64,000 nucleotides of DNA, from positions 1,054,001 to 1,118,000 of the forward strand of contig NZ_JAPQES010000001.1 of the NCBI RefSeq assembly GCF_026735165.1. The letters run 5' to 3'. The translations under genes were made by a program, and so were the position numbers. Numbering within the stretch: the stretch's first letter is position 1; every line of letters starts with the position of its first letter. Positions 35,284 to 43,484 of the stretch are shown here, one piece after another. The stretch is from Clostridium ganghwense (GTDB taxonomy: Bacteria; Bacillota; Clostridia; Clostridiales; Clostridiaceae). Under the pieces are notes generated by a model that ran no database searches, was not told the DNA's origin, and saw only the letters and a program-made list of their open reading frames with translations.

Positions 35284-37059
35284 TTACTTATGCAAGTCTA
35301 ACATTCCTTTAATACACTCTTGAAGATTTGCTATCATTCTGTCCATTGTTTCTACATCGTCTTTATAAGCTGTAATAATCATAAATGATTTTACATCTAC
35401 AAAATAGTAAATACCGAACCCATGCTCTTCAACAGGAGGGAAATAAAGGTATTTCATATCTGGGTGACCAAATGAAGTCGCAGATAAATGATTATTCGCT
35501 ATAACCTTAAAGGCTTCTGTATTAAACAAAGATGGTTTTTCAGTAATTCCCATTTCTTTACCATAGTCTTTGTATACTGATTCCAGTACATATAGATATC
35601 TGTTTACTCCTTGTCCAGCCTGACATAACTTAACACGTCTATGGTGTTCATCTAATGCATCTTTCATCATTTGATAAAGCTCTTCTTTTGATTTTTCTTT
35701 TTTCATAAACTCTTTTGCAAAACTAACACTCTGTTTTGAGACAGGTCGATTACACTCAGTTCTTCCTCTAAAGAATTTTCTAGCATCCACTGAGATATAC
35801 GTATTATTAATACGTTCGTAAGTCATATACTGTGCTACTTGGAATGCAAGATGAATAAATCCATCACCAGAAAGAATTCCTTTTTCTTTTAACCCTTGCC
35901 TAGATAATCCATCAAAATCAACATATCTAGTTTCAAAACTATCCATACACTGATCGAAGCCTTTCTTTAAATCTAAAAGGGGTTTTTTAACATCCTCTGA
36001 AAGATCAAAAATTACCTCTTCTGCTTTAGCATTTGAAATTAATTCTTCAAATGAAAATGCAGTTTCATCAATGTATTGCTTAAGTCTATTGATAAAGTAT
36101 ATTTCTGTTCCACCATCTACAAATGAATGATCTGCAATAAAAGAGAAAACACCATTCTTCGTGCAAGAAAATTGGAATCCCTTTCCATGCCAACGATTTA
36201 CATACTCTCTATTATAAGAACCATTGTCTAGTTCTTCATATACACCATTAACCTCTATATCATCATAGTTCATAACTATAATGGCATCTTTAATTTGTTG
36301 ATATGCCTTTTGATTGCTATCCTTTTGCAAAATCTTTTCTAGTACTCTTCCTGCTTCATCTCTATCTACACCAATAGTTACATAATTCGCATTTGGTATA
36401 AGCGGTTCAATAGTACTTGAAACAATATTCTTAAGCACCATTAGAATTTCACCAGCAGAAACTACCTCTTCATTTCTAATTACTTGAACATTATAAAGAT
36501 GATTCTTATAAGAAAATACAATATGCTCTGAACATTTATCGCTAATATAGTATTCATCCATTCCTTCTTTGATATCATTGATGGACGCTAGCAATCCATG
36601 AAATTCATCATTAGAATAACGTTTATTCTTAATCCAATATTCTCCATTACCCGTTTCCTTAAAATCTTTATATACAACAGCAGCTGAATGCATAAGGATA
36701 GCTATTCTCTCAAGCACTTCGAATTTTAGGAGTTTCTGGTTTTCATATATAATTGGAACATTAGTATGAGGTGTAAGAGGAGCTCGTACTAAAAGGTGGG
36801 ATTTAACCCAGTAATCATAAATCCAACTATCATCTTCTCTATTTCCTAGTTCTTGTATCTTTTCTTCCAATTTTTTAGAATCTTCTATGCTTAAAAACTC
36901 ATCTACAGATTTTTTAGCTTCCTCAAACTCATCTGAAGACACAAGAGGTTCAACCCATTCCAAATATCTGTCTAACGTATCTTGCAATGTTGGTATAGGA
37001 TATGATGGCAAATCATGAGTGTTTTTAATTGGAACATTATACTTAATAAAATCTTTCAT
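35284..37059 (-). CDS. Choline/carnitine O-acyltransferase family protein
   Basis: 591 residues, the size of eukaryotic carnitine acetyltransferase. The start is LPSYPIPTLQDTLDRYLEWV, the family's opening motif (LP-LPVPPL-TL-RYL). The catalytic His is in FIADHSFVDGG (HxxxDG, near residue 315). Later, SVDARKFFRGRTECNRPVSK matches the family's D-R-GRTE-R block, and STTSFGHP-like ATSFGHP is near the end. It moves acyl groups between CoA and carnitine or a similar amino alcohol. Such enzymes are rare in bacteria. Its place in the operon makes it a step of carnitine or betaine metabolism, which is inference. Confidence 0.87.
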   Translation of the reverse strand: MKDFIKYNVPIKNTHDLPSYPIPTLQDTLDRYLEWVEPLVSSDEFEEAKKSVDEFLSIEDSKKLEEKIQELGNREDDSWIYDYWVKSHLLVRAPLTPHTNVPIIYENQKLLKFEVLERIAILMHSAAVVYKDFKETGNGEYWIKNKRYSNDEFHGLLASINDIKEGMDEYYISDKCSEHIVFSYKNHLYNVQVIRNEEVVSAGEILMVLKNIVSSTIEPLIPNANYVTIGVDRDEAGRVLEKILQKDSNQKAYQQIKDAIIVMNYDDIEVNGVYEELDNGSYNREYVNRWHGKGFQFSCTKNGVFSFIADHSFVDGGTEIYFINRLKQYIDETAFSFEELISNAKAEEVIFDLSEDVKKPLLDLKKGFDQCMDSFETRYVDFDGLSRQGLKEKGILSGDGFIHLAFQVAQYMTYERINNTYISVDARKFFRGRTECNRPVSKQSVSFAKEFMKKEKSKEELYQMMKDALDEHHRRVKLCQAGQGVNRYLYVLESVYKDYGKEMGITEKPSLFNTEAFKVIANNHLSATSFGHPDMKYLYFPPVEEHGFGIYYFVDVKSFMIITAYKDDVETMDRMIANLQECIKGMLDLHK

Positions 37060-37082
37060 TTTTCTATTCTCCTCCTGCTAGT

Positions 37083-38246
37083 TTATATACCTAAACAATT
37101 TTCAACTCTTAAATCTTTTTGAATAAGGCTACAATAAGAATATCCAATGTCTTCAATATTAGTTTTTTCTCCATTTGCTACTTCAATTACTTTATCAAAA
37201 ATTCTTTTTCCAACTTCATCAGCTGATTCTAAACCTTTCATTATCTTTGTAGCATCAATATCAATATCCTCATTGATTAAATCTTCATTTCCACTTACAC
37301 GTATAACTGGAACGATTGGATTATTAAATCCAGCTGCTCCGCTTGTCCATAAGATAATTTGAGCTCCAACTGCTGCAAAGTGCATTGCAGATCCACCACA
37401 AAGCATTGTTGCTTCTGATAAATACATTCCAGGTTTTGTAGGTTTCTCATGACCTTTATTGCTAAATTCTAGAATTCCTTGTATTGGTTTTGTTCCTGTC
37501 TTATGAAGTGCCCCAAGTGACTTTTCTTCAATTGTTGTAAGTCCACCTATACTGTTTCCTACACTCATAGTTTCAAGGTCTGCACCTGGTACGCTCCATC
37601 TTTTTTCTTCATCTGAAATTAGCTTTTTAATCTTTTCAGCAACTTCATCATTTACCGCTCTCTTACATAAAACCTCTTCACAACCTATAAGTTCAAACAA
37701 TTCACCTGATACAGCTGTTGAACCTGCATCTACCAATAAATCAACTGCTTTCCCCACACTTGGATTAGATGCAATACCAGAACTTGTATCTGAGCCACCA
37801 CATTTAACCCCAACAATTAATTTTGAAATATCTACTGGTTCTCGTTTGAATCCTTTAGCAAACTCTTCTATTTCCCTTGCTAATTTGATTCCTTCTTCTA
37901 TAGTTTTTCTTGTCCCATTACTCTTTATACAAGTAATCGTTTTCGCCATTCTACCAGTTTCATTAATTGGATCAGCTACTAAATTTGGATCAATACTTCC
38001 ACATCCCATAGCTAATACTAATGCACCAGCAACATTAGGATTACATCCCGCATTAATCATATTGCTTAAAGTTTCTTCATTTCCTCCTAGCATACAAGTG
38101 TAGTAATTTGTAACTACTACAGAATTATCTACTTTTTCAGAAATTTTTCTTGCAATACCTTCACAGCATTCATCAACTGCAATAATTAAAATTAAATTTC
38201 TAACACCTACACTGCCATCCGGTCTTACATATCCGTTAAATTTCAT
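37083..38246 (-). CDS. UxaA-family hydrolyase/lyase, large subunit
   Basis: 387 residues, matching the C-terminal catalytic part of altronate/galactarate dehydratases and the SuyB subunit of sulfolactate sulfo-lyase. It has GYVRPDGSVGVRN at the start, CCEGIARKI, GCGSIDPNL, VGVKCGGSDTSSGIASNP (a conserved substrate/iron block) and GGSAMHFAAVGAQIILWTSG. The family carries out metal-dependent beta-elimination on hydroxy acids. The small SAF subunit is the next gene upstream, so the enzyme is a two-part form. Which substrate it uses is open; operon context points to carnitine or a product of it. Confidence 0.85.
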   Translation of the reverse strand: MKFNGYVRPDGSVGVRNLILIIAVDECCEGIARKISEKVDNSVVVTNYYTCMLGGNEETLSNMINAGCNPNVAGALVLAMGCGSIDPNLVADPINETGRMAKTITCIKSNGTRKTIEEGIKLAREIEEFAKGFKREPVDISKLIVGVKCGGSDTSSGIASNPSVGKAVDLLVDAGSTAVSGELFELIGCEEVLCKRAVNDEVAEKIKKLISDEEKRWSVPGADLETMSVGNSIGGLTTIEEKSLGALHKTGTKPIQGILEFSNKGHEKPTKPGMYLSEATMLCGGSAMHFAAVGAQIILWTSGAAGFNNPIVPVIRVSGNEDLINEDIDIDATKIMKGLESADEVGKRIFDKVIEVANGEKTNIEDIGYSYCSLIQKDLRVENCLGI

Positions 38247-38284
38247 GCTTAACGCTCCTCCACTTATTACATATTAAAAAATAA

Positions 38285-38620
38285 CTAACCTACTTTAATC
38301 CCCATCTGTTTAATAATTTCTTTCTTAGCCATTTCTGGTATATCAACTCTGTTACTTTTTACATTATGCACATGAACTAATCTACCTTTTGATATTGCTT
38401 TAATGCTTTTCCCAATTATATGACCATATTTAGAAATATTTTCACCTTCTTTTATATCGTAAAGAGCAATCTTATTGCCAAAAGGAATCGATTCAATTGC
38501 TTGAATTTCGCCTAGTTTGTCATTTTTTTCAGAAATTATTTGAACCACTTCATTTAAATCAATATTTTCTAAAGCAGTTGCTACGTTATCGTCATTAGAC
38601 TTTTTTATTGCCTTTTTCAT
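38285..38620 (-). CDS. UxaA-family small subunit (SAF domain)
   Basis: 111 residues. The SAF domain spans about 25-95, with IPFGNKIALYDIKEGENISKYGHIIGKS and GRLVHVHNVKSNR, the usual KGE-V-KYG-IG-A-I and G-VH-HN blocks of UxaA/SuyA. It partners the large subunit at 37083-38246. First gene of the operon, with an AAGGTG ribosome site and a sigma-54 promoter at 38663-38679. Confidence 0.87.
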   Translation of the reverse strand: MKKAIKKSNDDNVATALENIDLNEVVQIISEKNDKLGEIQAIESIPFGNKIALYDIKEGENISKYGHIIGKSIKAISKGRLVHVHNVKSNRVDIPEMAKKEIIKQMGIKVG

Positions 38621-38662
38621 TCAACACACCTTCTTTCATTTTTGATTTCGTAATTTATATAT

Positions 38663-38679
38663 AGCAATATACGTGCCAA
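38663..38679 (-). promoter_or_regulatory. Sigma-54 (-24/-12) promoter of the carnitine-type operon
   Basis: TTGGCAC (38673-38679), 5 bases, TTGCT (38663-38667) on the minus strand, a full match to the RpoN consensus. It lies 43 bases before the first gene. Confidence 0.88.
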
Positions 38680-38738
38680 TATTTTTTTATCCAATTTACT
38701 TGGTTATTTAACTTTATAATCACAATTACTCATTAAAT

Positions 38739-38789
38739 TTGAGTCATTTTTGAATCAAAATCATCATATTTGACTCATTTTTCAACTCA
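38739..38789. promoter_or_regulatory. Upstream activator sites for the sigma-54 activator
   Basis: A dyad TTGAGTC-N6-GAATCAA (38739-38758) and a second TGACTCA/CAACTCA element (38771-38789), 60-110 bases upstream of the -24 box. The position is typical for enhancer binding by a PAS-AAA+-Fis activator such as the one encoded next door. Confidence 0.6.
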
Positions 38790-38816
38790 TACGAATAATT
38801 ATTTAAATAAAAAAAA

Positions 38817-38832
38817 ACGGCTATTAAACCGT
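38817..38832 (-). terminator. Terminator after the second sigma-54 activator gene
   Basis: ACGG/CCGT short stem, then a run of T on the minus strand. It separates the activator gene from the operon's promoter region. Confidence 0.55.
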
Positions 38833-38846
38833 CAATTAATAATTAT

Positions 38847-40268
38847 TTATTTTATTTCTGAAGAACAATATTTTCGTATAAGTCTAGATGCTTTTGTTTG
38901 ACTAATATTCAAACACTCTGCCACTTTTCGAGAAGTTTTAAATTTTGCATAAGCTTTTGTGATTAATTTTTTTTCAAATTCCTCTACAGCTAAATCAAAA
39001 GTTTCAGGTAAATGTCTATCATTATCTGATTTCTGATCTCTAAAAAAAATCTTAGGAAGATCACTAATTTCTATCATAGGATTAATAGATGTAACTACTA
39101 ATCTTTCAATTAAATTTTCAAGCTGTCTTACATTTCCTGGCCAGCTGTAATTAACCAAAAATTCTAAACATTCTTCTGATATAAAGCGAGTATACTTATA
39201 TTTCTTATTAAATTTATTGATAAAATAATTGCTTAACGCTACAATATCTTCTGTTCTTTCCCGCAAAGGTGGAATATCAATTTCAATTACATTTAATCTA
39301 TAATATAAATCTTCTCTAAATTTATTATTTTCTACCATCTCAAACAAATCACGATTAGTTGCTGCTATTATTCTTATATCAACATTTTTTATTTCTCTGC
39401 TTCCTACTGGAATAAACTGCTTATCCTGAATTACGTGTAATAGTTTAGCTTGAAGACTAGGCGAAAGCTCCCCTATTTCATCTAAAAACAATGTCCCCTT
39501 ATCAGCCAATTCAATAAGACCTACTTTTCCTTCCTTAGCTGCTCCTGTAAATGCTCCTTTAGAATATCCAAACAATTCTGATTCAAGTAAGTCCTCAGGT
39601 ATTGCTGCACAATTTATAGTTAATAATGGTCTATCTTTCCGATTACTATTTTTATGTATATATTTTGCTATAACTCCTTTACCAGTACCGGATTCTCCTT
39701 GAATCATTATTGTAGAATCTACTTTAGCAACCCTTTTAGCTAGACTAAGTAGTTCTTTTATTTGTTTACTTCTAAAAATAATTCTATTTCCTGATAAATC
39801 CGTAGTATGTTCATGAAAATCATATGTATCCTTTTTATTGTCTATATTTTCTTCTAACTCTTTTCTCACTACAGATATCTCATTTATGCCGTCTCTAACA
39901 CTCATTACTACAAACTCAATTTCTTTGTTTTCATTAAAAATCGGTACTGCAGTAGTTGTTAATGTTTCTCCAAGATAAGATTTTTGTTGTATGGTCATTC
40001 GCCTTTTTTCTTTATATATCATAGGTAATACAGATGGATGCCAACATTCAAGTTCTTCTAATTTCCAAAATGTCTTTCCAATAATTTCAGATGGTTTCAT
40101 TCCGTAATGCTTTTCACATGCCTTATTTACATAAATTACATTATAATTATTATCATAAACAAAGATTTCATCAAAAGCATTATCCACAATCCTTTTTAGT
40201 TCTTCAAAAGATAACTTATTCTCAAGTACATCTTTTTTCTGTTCTTTTAAGTTGATTTCATCCACCAT
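38847..40268 (-). CDS. Sigma-54-dependent activator, PAS-AAA+-Fis HTH (paralogue 2)
   Basis: 473 residues, the same length and layout as the protein at 32025-33446. A PAS domain is followed by GESGTGKG, GAFTGA, GTLFLDEIGEL and a Fis-type helix-turn-helix (SRKVAECLNISQTKASRLIRK). It lies directly upstream of the operon and its enhancer-like sites, so it is the best candidate for the operon's activator. The PAS ligand is unknown. The pair arose by duplication, probably with divergent signal sensing. Confidence 0.93.
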   Translation of the reverse strand: MVDEINLKEQKKDVLENKLSFEELKRIVDNAFDEIFVYDNNYNVIYVNKACEKHYGMKPSEIIGKTFWKLEELECWHPSVLPMIYKEKRRMTIQQKSYLGETLTTTAVPIFNENKEIEFVVMSVRDGINEISVVRKELEENIDNKKDTYDFHEHTTDLSGNRIIFRSKQIKELLSLAKRVAKVDSTIMIQGESGTGKGVIAKYIHKNSNRKDRPLLTINCAAIPEDLLESELFGYSKGAFTGAAKEGKVGLIELADKGTLFLDEIGELSPSLQAKLLHVIQDKQFIPVGSREIKNVDIRIIAATNRDLFEMVENNKFREDLYYRLNVIEIDIPPLRERTEDIVALSNYFINKFNKKYKYTRFISEECLEFLVNYSWPGNVRQLENLIERLVVTSINPMIEISDLPKIFFRDQKSDNDRHLPETFDLAVEEFEKKLITKAYAKFKTSRKVAECLNISQTKASRLIRKYCSSEIK

Positions 40269-40358
40269 TCTCTTACCTCCAATTACAATACTATAAATAT
40301 ATTATACATCATTTGACATGTTTCTATATAAGCTAATATTTTTTGTAATAAAAAAAGA

Positions 40359-40372
40359 CAGTGATTGCACTG
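40359..40372 (-). terminator. Terminator after the lipase-like gene
   Basis: CAGTG-CAAT-CACTG followed by TCTTTTTTT on the minus strand. Confidence 0.6.
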
Positions 40373-40408
40373 ACGCTATCTACTATCTTTCTTTATATTT
40401 TTACGATT

Positions 40409-41341
40409 TTATTTTTGCAAATGATCCTCAAGCCAAAGTAATAACTCATTTATTACTTCGTCTCTATTTAGTTCATTTAACATTTCATGTCTTCCATCCT
40501 TATAAAGCTTGTATGTTAAATCTTTAATTCCTTGATTTTTATATGATTTAACAAGTTTTAATACCCCTTTTCCATTTTTACCTACAGGATCTTTATCTCC
40601 TGAAAAAATATATATTGGTAAATCTTTTGGCACTTTACTTATTTCTCTTTTATCTGCAATTAGCCTTAAACCTCCTAATAAGTCATAGAAAAACCCGGCT
40701 GTAAAAATTGTACCACAAAATGGATCTTCTATATATTTATCTACTTCTTTTTCATCTCTACTTAGCCAATCAAATTTTGTCCTATTTGGTTTAAAGCTTT
40801 TATTATATCCACCAAAAGATAATTTATCTAGCCTTTCACTTTTTGCACTTCTTCCTATTCTTCTTATTTCTCTTTTTGCTATAAATCTTCCAATGTCAGC
40901 CATAATTCCTTGACTACCATTTGACCCAGAAAATATTACTCCCTTTAACTCTTTTCCGTAAAGGCAAATATATCTTTGCGTTAAAAAAGATCCCATGCTG
41001 TGTCCTAGTAGAAAAATTGGAAGTTTATCATTCTCTTCCTTAATAATTTTAGTAAGCTGATACATATTTTCTACCATAGCATTAAATCCATCTTCGCCTA
41101 AATCACCAAGTTTTTCTATTTCATTTGCTGTTTTACCATGTCCTCTGTGATCATTTGCATATATAATATATCCCTGCTTTGTAAAATTCTCAGCAAGTCT
41201 CTCATACCTTACAGCTGTTTCCGCCATTCCATGAGCTATCTGAAGTACTGCTTTAGCTTTTATGTTTTTGTCTGGACTCCATTTATAAACGAAAATTTCA
41301 AGACCATCTTTATCTTTAAAATTAAAACTTTCCTTTATCAT
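40409..41341 (-). CDS. Alpha/beta hydrolase, monoacylglycerol lipase/lysophospholipase type
   Basis: 310 residues. AVLQIAHGMAE gives the oxyanion HG, YANDHRGHGKT follows, and GHSMGSF (about 112-118) holds the nucleophile Ser. IFSGDKDPVGKNGKG supplies the Asp and YKDGRHEMLNE the His. This is the serine aminopeptidase S33/monoglyceride lipase family. It hydrolyses lipid esters in the cytoplasm. Own transcript, with a terminator behind. Confidence 0.88.
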   Translation of the reverse strand: MIKESFNFKDKDGLEIFVYKWSPDKNIKAKAVLQIAHGMAETAVRYERLAENFTKQGYIIYANDHRGHGKTANEIEKLGDLGEDGFNAMVENMYQLTKIIKEENDKLPIFLLGHSMGSFLTQRYICLYGKELKGVIFSGSNGSQGIMADIGRFIAKREIRRIGRSAKSERLDKLSFGGYNKSFKPNRTKFDWLSRDEKEVDKYIEDPFCGTIFTAGFFYDLLGGLRLIADKREISKVPKDLPIYIFSGDKDPVGKNGKGVLKLVKSYKNQGIKDLTYKLYKDGRHEMLNELNRDEVINELLLWLEDHLQK

Positions 41342-41424
41342 GTAAAAATCCCCCTTATAGTATTAATTTTAATCTTCAAAATTAAATACTACAAGAGAGA
41401 ATATAATAATATTGCAAAGTACTA

Positions 41425-42786
41425 TTATTCTACAGCGTACTTTTCTTGTTCCATAGTTAATTTTTTCATTTCATTAATCATTAAAATAGCTGTAATAACC
41501 GTTGCTCCAAAATCAGCTACAGGGAATGACTTCCATATGCCTGAAATCCCTATATATTTTGGCAATATAATAACTAAAGGTATAAAGAATATTACTTGTC
41601 TAAGTAATGATAATATTAATGATGGCATAGCCTTACCTATAGATTGAAATAAGGTAGATCCTACTACTTGAATTCCAATAACAGGCACCATTAAAACTAC
41701 AACTCTTAATATATCAGCACCATTTTGTATAAACTCTGGTTCTTTACTAAAAGCACTCATAATTGGGGTTGAAAATATTTGTGAAAATAAAAATCCTCCA
41801 ATAGCAATAACAGTAGTAGCCATAAGTGATAGCTTTACAGTCTCTTTAACTCTATCCATTTTTTTTGCACCGTAATTAAATCCAACTATAGGCTGCATAC
41901 CTTGTACTACCCCAAATAGTGGCATATATAAGAACATAGTTATTTTATTTACTGTACCTAAAATAGCAATATCTAAATTTGTTCCATATATACTTAAAGA
42001 TTTATTTAATATTATAGCAACAATACTTCCTGCTATTTGTCTAGCAAAAGCTGCTGACCCTACAGCAAAAATTTCTTTTAATATACTTATATCCGGCTTC
42101 AAATGATGAAGTTTTATCTTTAAAAGACTCTTTCCACTATATAAATATGTCATAACAAAAATGAATGATGAAAATTGAGAAATTATAGTGGCTATAGCTG
42201 CACCCTTTATTCCCATATTAAATATAAAAATAAAGATATAGTCTAAAGGAATATTTAATCCTGTACCTATAACCATAGAAAGCATTGCTACTTTAGCATT
42301 TCCTTCAGCTCTAATCAAATTATTAGAGGAAACTGAAAAAGCATAAAACATAGTTCCTATAAAAATTACAGAAATATAATCTTTTGCATAAGGTAAAATT
42401 TCTGGTGTTGCTCCAAAAAAAGTTAATATGGGCGAAATAAAAATCAACCCTAATATAGAAATCATAGCTCCTACTACTATAGCACTTAAAAATGAGTTTC
42501 CTGCTACTTTATCTGCTCTCTCTGTATCTCCCTTTCCCAAATTTATAGATACAGCAGCAGCAGCCCCTACTCCTATAGCTAGTGCAAAAGCCATTATTAG
42601 CATTTGAATTGGAAAAGCTATAGTAAGTGCACCTATTGCCAGTGTACCTACTCCTCTACCTACAAAAATAGTATCTATTATATTGTATAATGCATTTACT
42701 ATCATACCTATGGTTGCAGGTAGCGATAAACTTATTAAAAGTTTTTTTATTTCTTCGGTTCCAAGTCTTGTACTTCTCTCCTTCAC
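41425..42786 (-). CDS. MATE family efflux transporter
   Basis: 453 residues with 12 membrane helices in two homologous halves (ALTIAFPIQMLIMAFALAIGVGAAAAVS and later FLYMPLFGVVQGMQPIVGFNYGAKK). PMQPIVGFNYGA is the family's typical second-half motif. It exports drugs or metabolites with sodium or protons. It lies 17 bases after the MarR gene, which probably represses the pair. Confidence 0.93.
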   Translation of the reverse strand: MKERSTRLGTEEIKKLLISLSLPATIGMIVNALYNIIDTIFVGRGVGTLAIGALTIAFPIQMLIMAFALAIGVGAAAAVSINLGKGDTERADKVAGNSFLSAIVVGAMISILGLIFISPILTFFGATPEILPYAKDYISVIFIGTMFYAFSVSSNNLIRAEGNAKVAMLSMVIGTGLNIPLDYIFIFIFNMGIKGAAIATIISQFSSFIFVMTYLYSGKSLLKIKLHHLKPDISILKEIFAVGSAAFARQIAGSIVAIILNKSLSIYGTNLDIAILGTVNKITMFLYMPLFGVVQGMQPIVGFNYGAKKMDRVKETVKLSLMATTVIAIGGFLFSQIFSTPIMSAFSKEPEFIQNGADILRVVVLMVPVIGIQVVGSTLFQSIGKAMPSLILSLLRQVIFFIPLVIILPKYIGISGIWKSFPVADFGATVITAILMINEMKKLTMEQEKYAVE

Positions 42787-42803
42787 ATAATCACTCCTTA
42801 AAA

Positions 42804-43247
42804 TTAATTAGTTTCTTTTATATGTAATGCTGCATTTTCAGCCATTTTTTCTAATAAATTCATCACTACTTCTTTTTCTTCAACATCAAAATCTGTTGAT
42901 ATTATATCTGTCCATCTCCTTAGTATTTTAAAAAGTTTAGGTTTAAATTCTAAAGCTTTTTCAGTAAGATAAATTTTATAGGCTCTTTTGTCCTCTTCAT
43001 CTTGTTTCCTAACTACATAACCTTCTTTTTCTAATTTTGCTATAGCCCTTGCTGTAGTTCCTTTGTCCATATATAAGATTTTACTAATTTCTTCTTGACT
43101 TATCCCATCTTTTTTAAATAATGCAAGTAAAAAAGAATATTGACCGCCGCCTATGTTATACTCTTTTAGTTGTTTTCCTATATAACACTGTTGATATCTG
43201 TATAACATTGATACCCATCTTCCTATAGATTTATTATCACATTTCAT
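42804..43247 (-). CDS. MarR family regulator
   Basis: 147 residues from the ATG at 43247, 13 bases after AGGAGG. The frame's earlier GTG overlaps that site. Winged-helix core: GGGQYSFLLALFKKDGISQEE, then MDKGTTARAIAKLEKEGYVVR (recognition helix) and the wing with DEEDKRAYKIYLTEKA. It is first in an operon with the MATE transporter. The double operator at 43295-43358 lies directly upstream. Confidence 0.9.
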   Translation of the reverse strand: MKCDNKSIGRWVSMLYRYQQCYIGKQLKEYNIGGGQYSFLLALFKKDGISQEEISKILYMDKGTTARAIAKLEKEGYVVRKQDEEDKRAYKIYLTEKALEFKPKLFKILRRWTDIISTDFDVEEKEVVMNLLEKMAENAALHIKETN

Positions 43248-43294
43248 CCTATGTCTTCTTCCTCCTATCACATTTAATATTTCTCTTCTTTAGT

Positions 43295-43358
43295 ATAGTT
43301 GCAATAACAACTATTATCTTTTCACATTATATGCTACATTAGTTGTTATTGCAACTAT
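43295..43358. promoter_or_regulatory. Double operator upstream of the MarR-MATE operon
   Basis: ATAGTTGCAATAACAACT (43295-43312) is repeated as a perfect inverse at 43341-43358. Each copy is itself nearly palindromic (GTTG...CAAC), so two MarR dimers could bind, 28 bases apart, over the promoter. Confidence 0.65.
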
Positions 43359-43431
43359 TTTTATTGTTTTATTTATCTAATTTTATATTGTCCTAATAAG
43401 AAAATCATATATGCAACATATCAAACCTAAT

Positions 43432-43469
43432 AAAAATAGAGCCTAGATAACTATCTAGACCCTATTTTT
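43432..43469. terminator. Terminator between the MarR promoter region and the proline symporter gene
   Basis: AAAAATAG...TAGATA pairs with TATCTA...CTATTTTT, with a small internal mismatch. It ends the minus-strand symporter gene. Confidence 0.7.
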
Positions 43470-43484
43470 ATTTAATATTTTATA

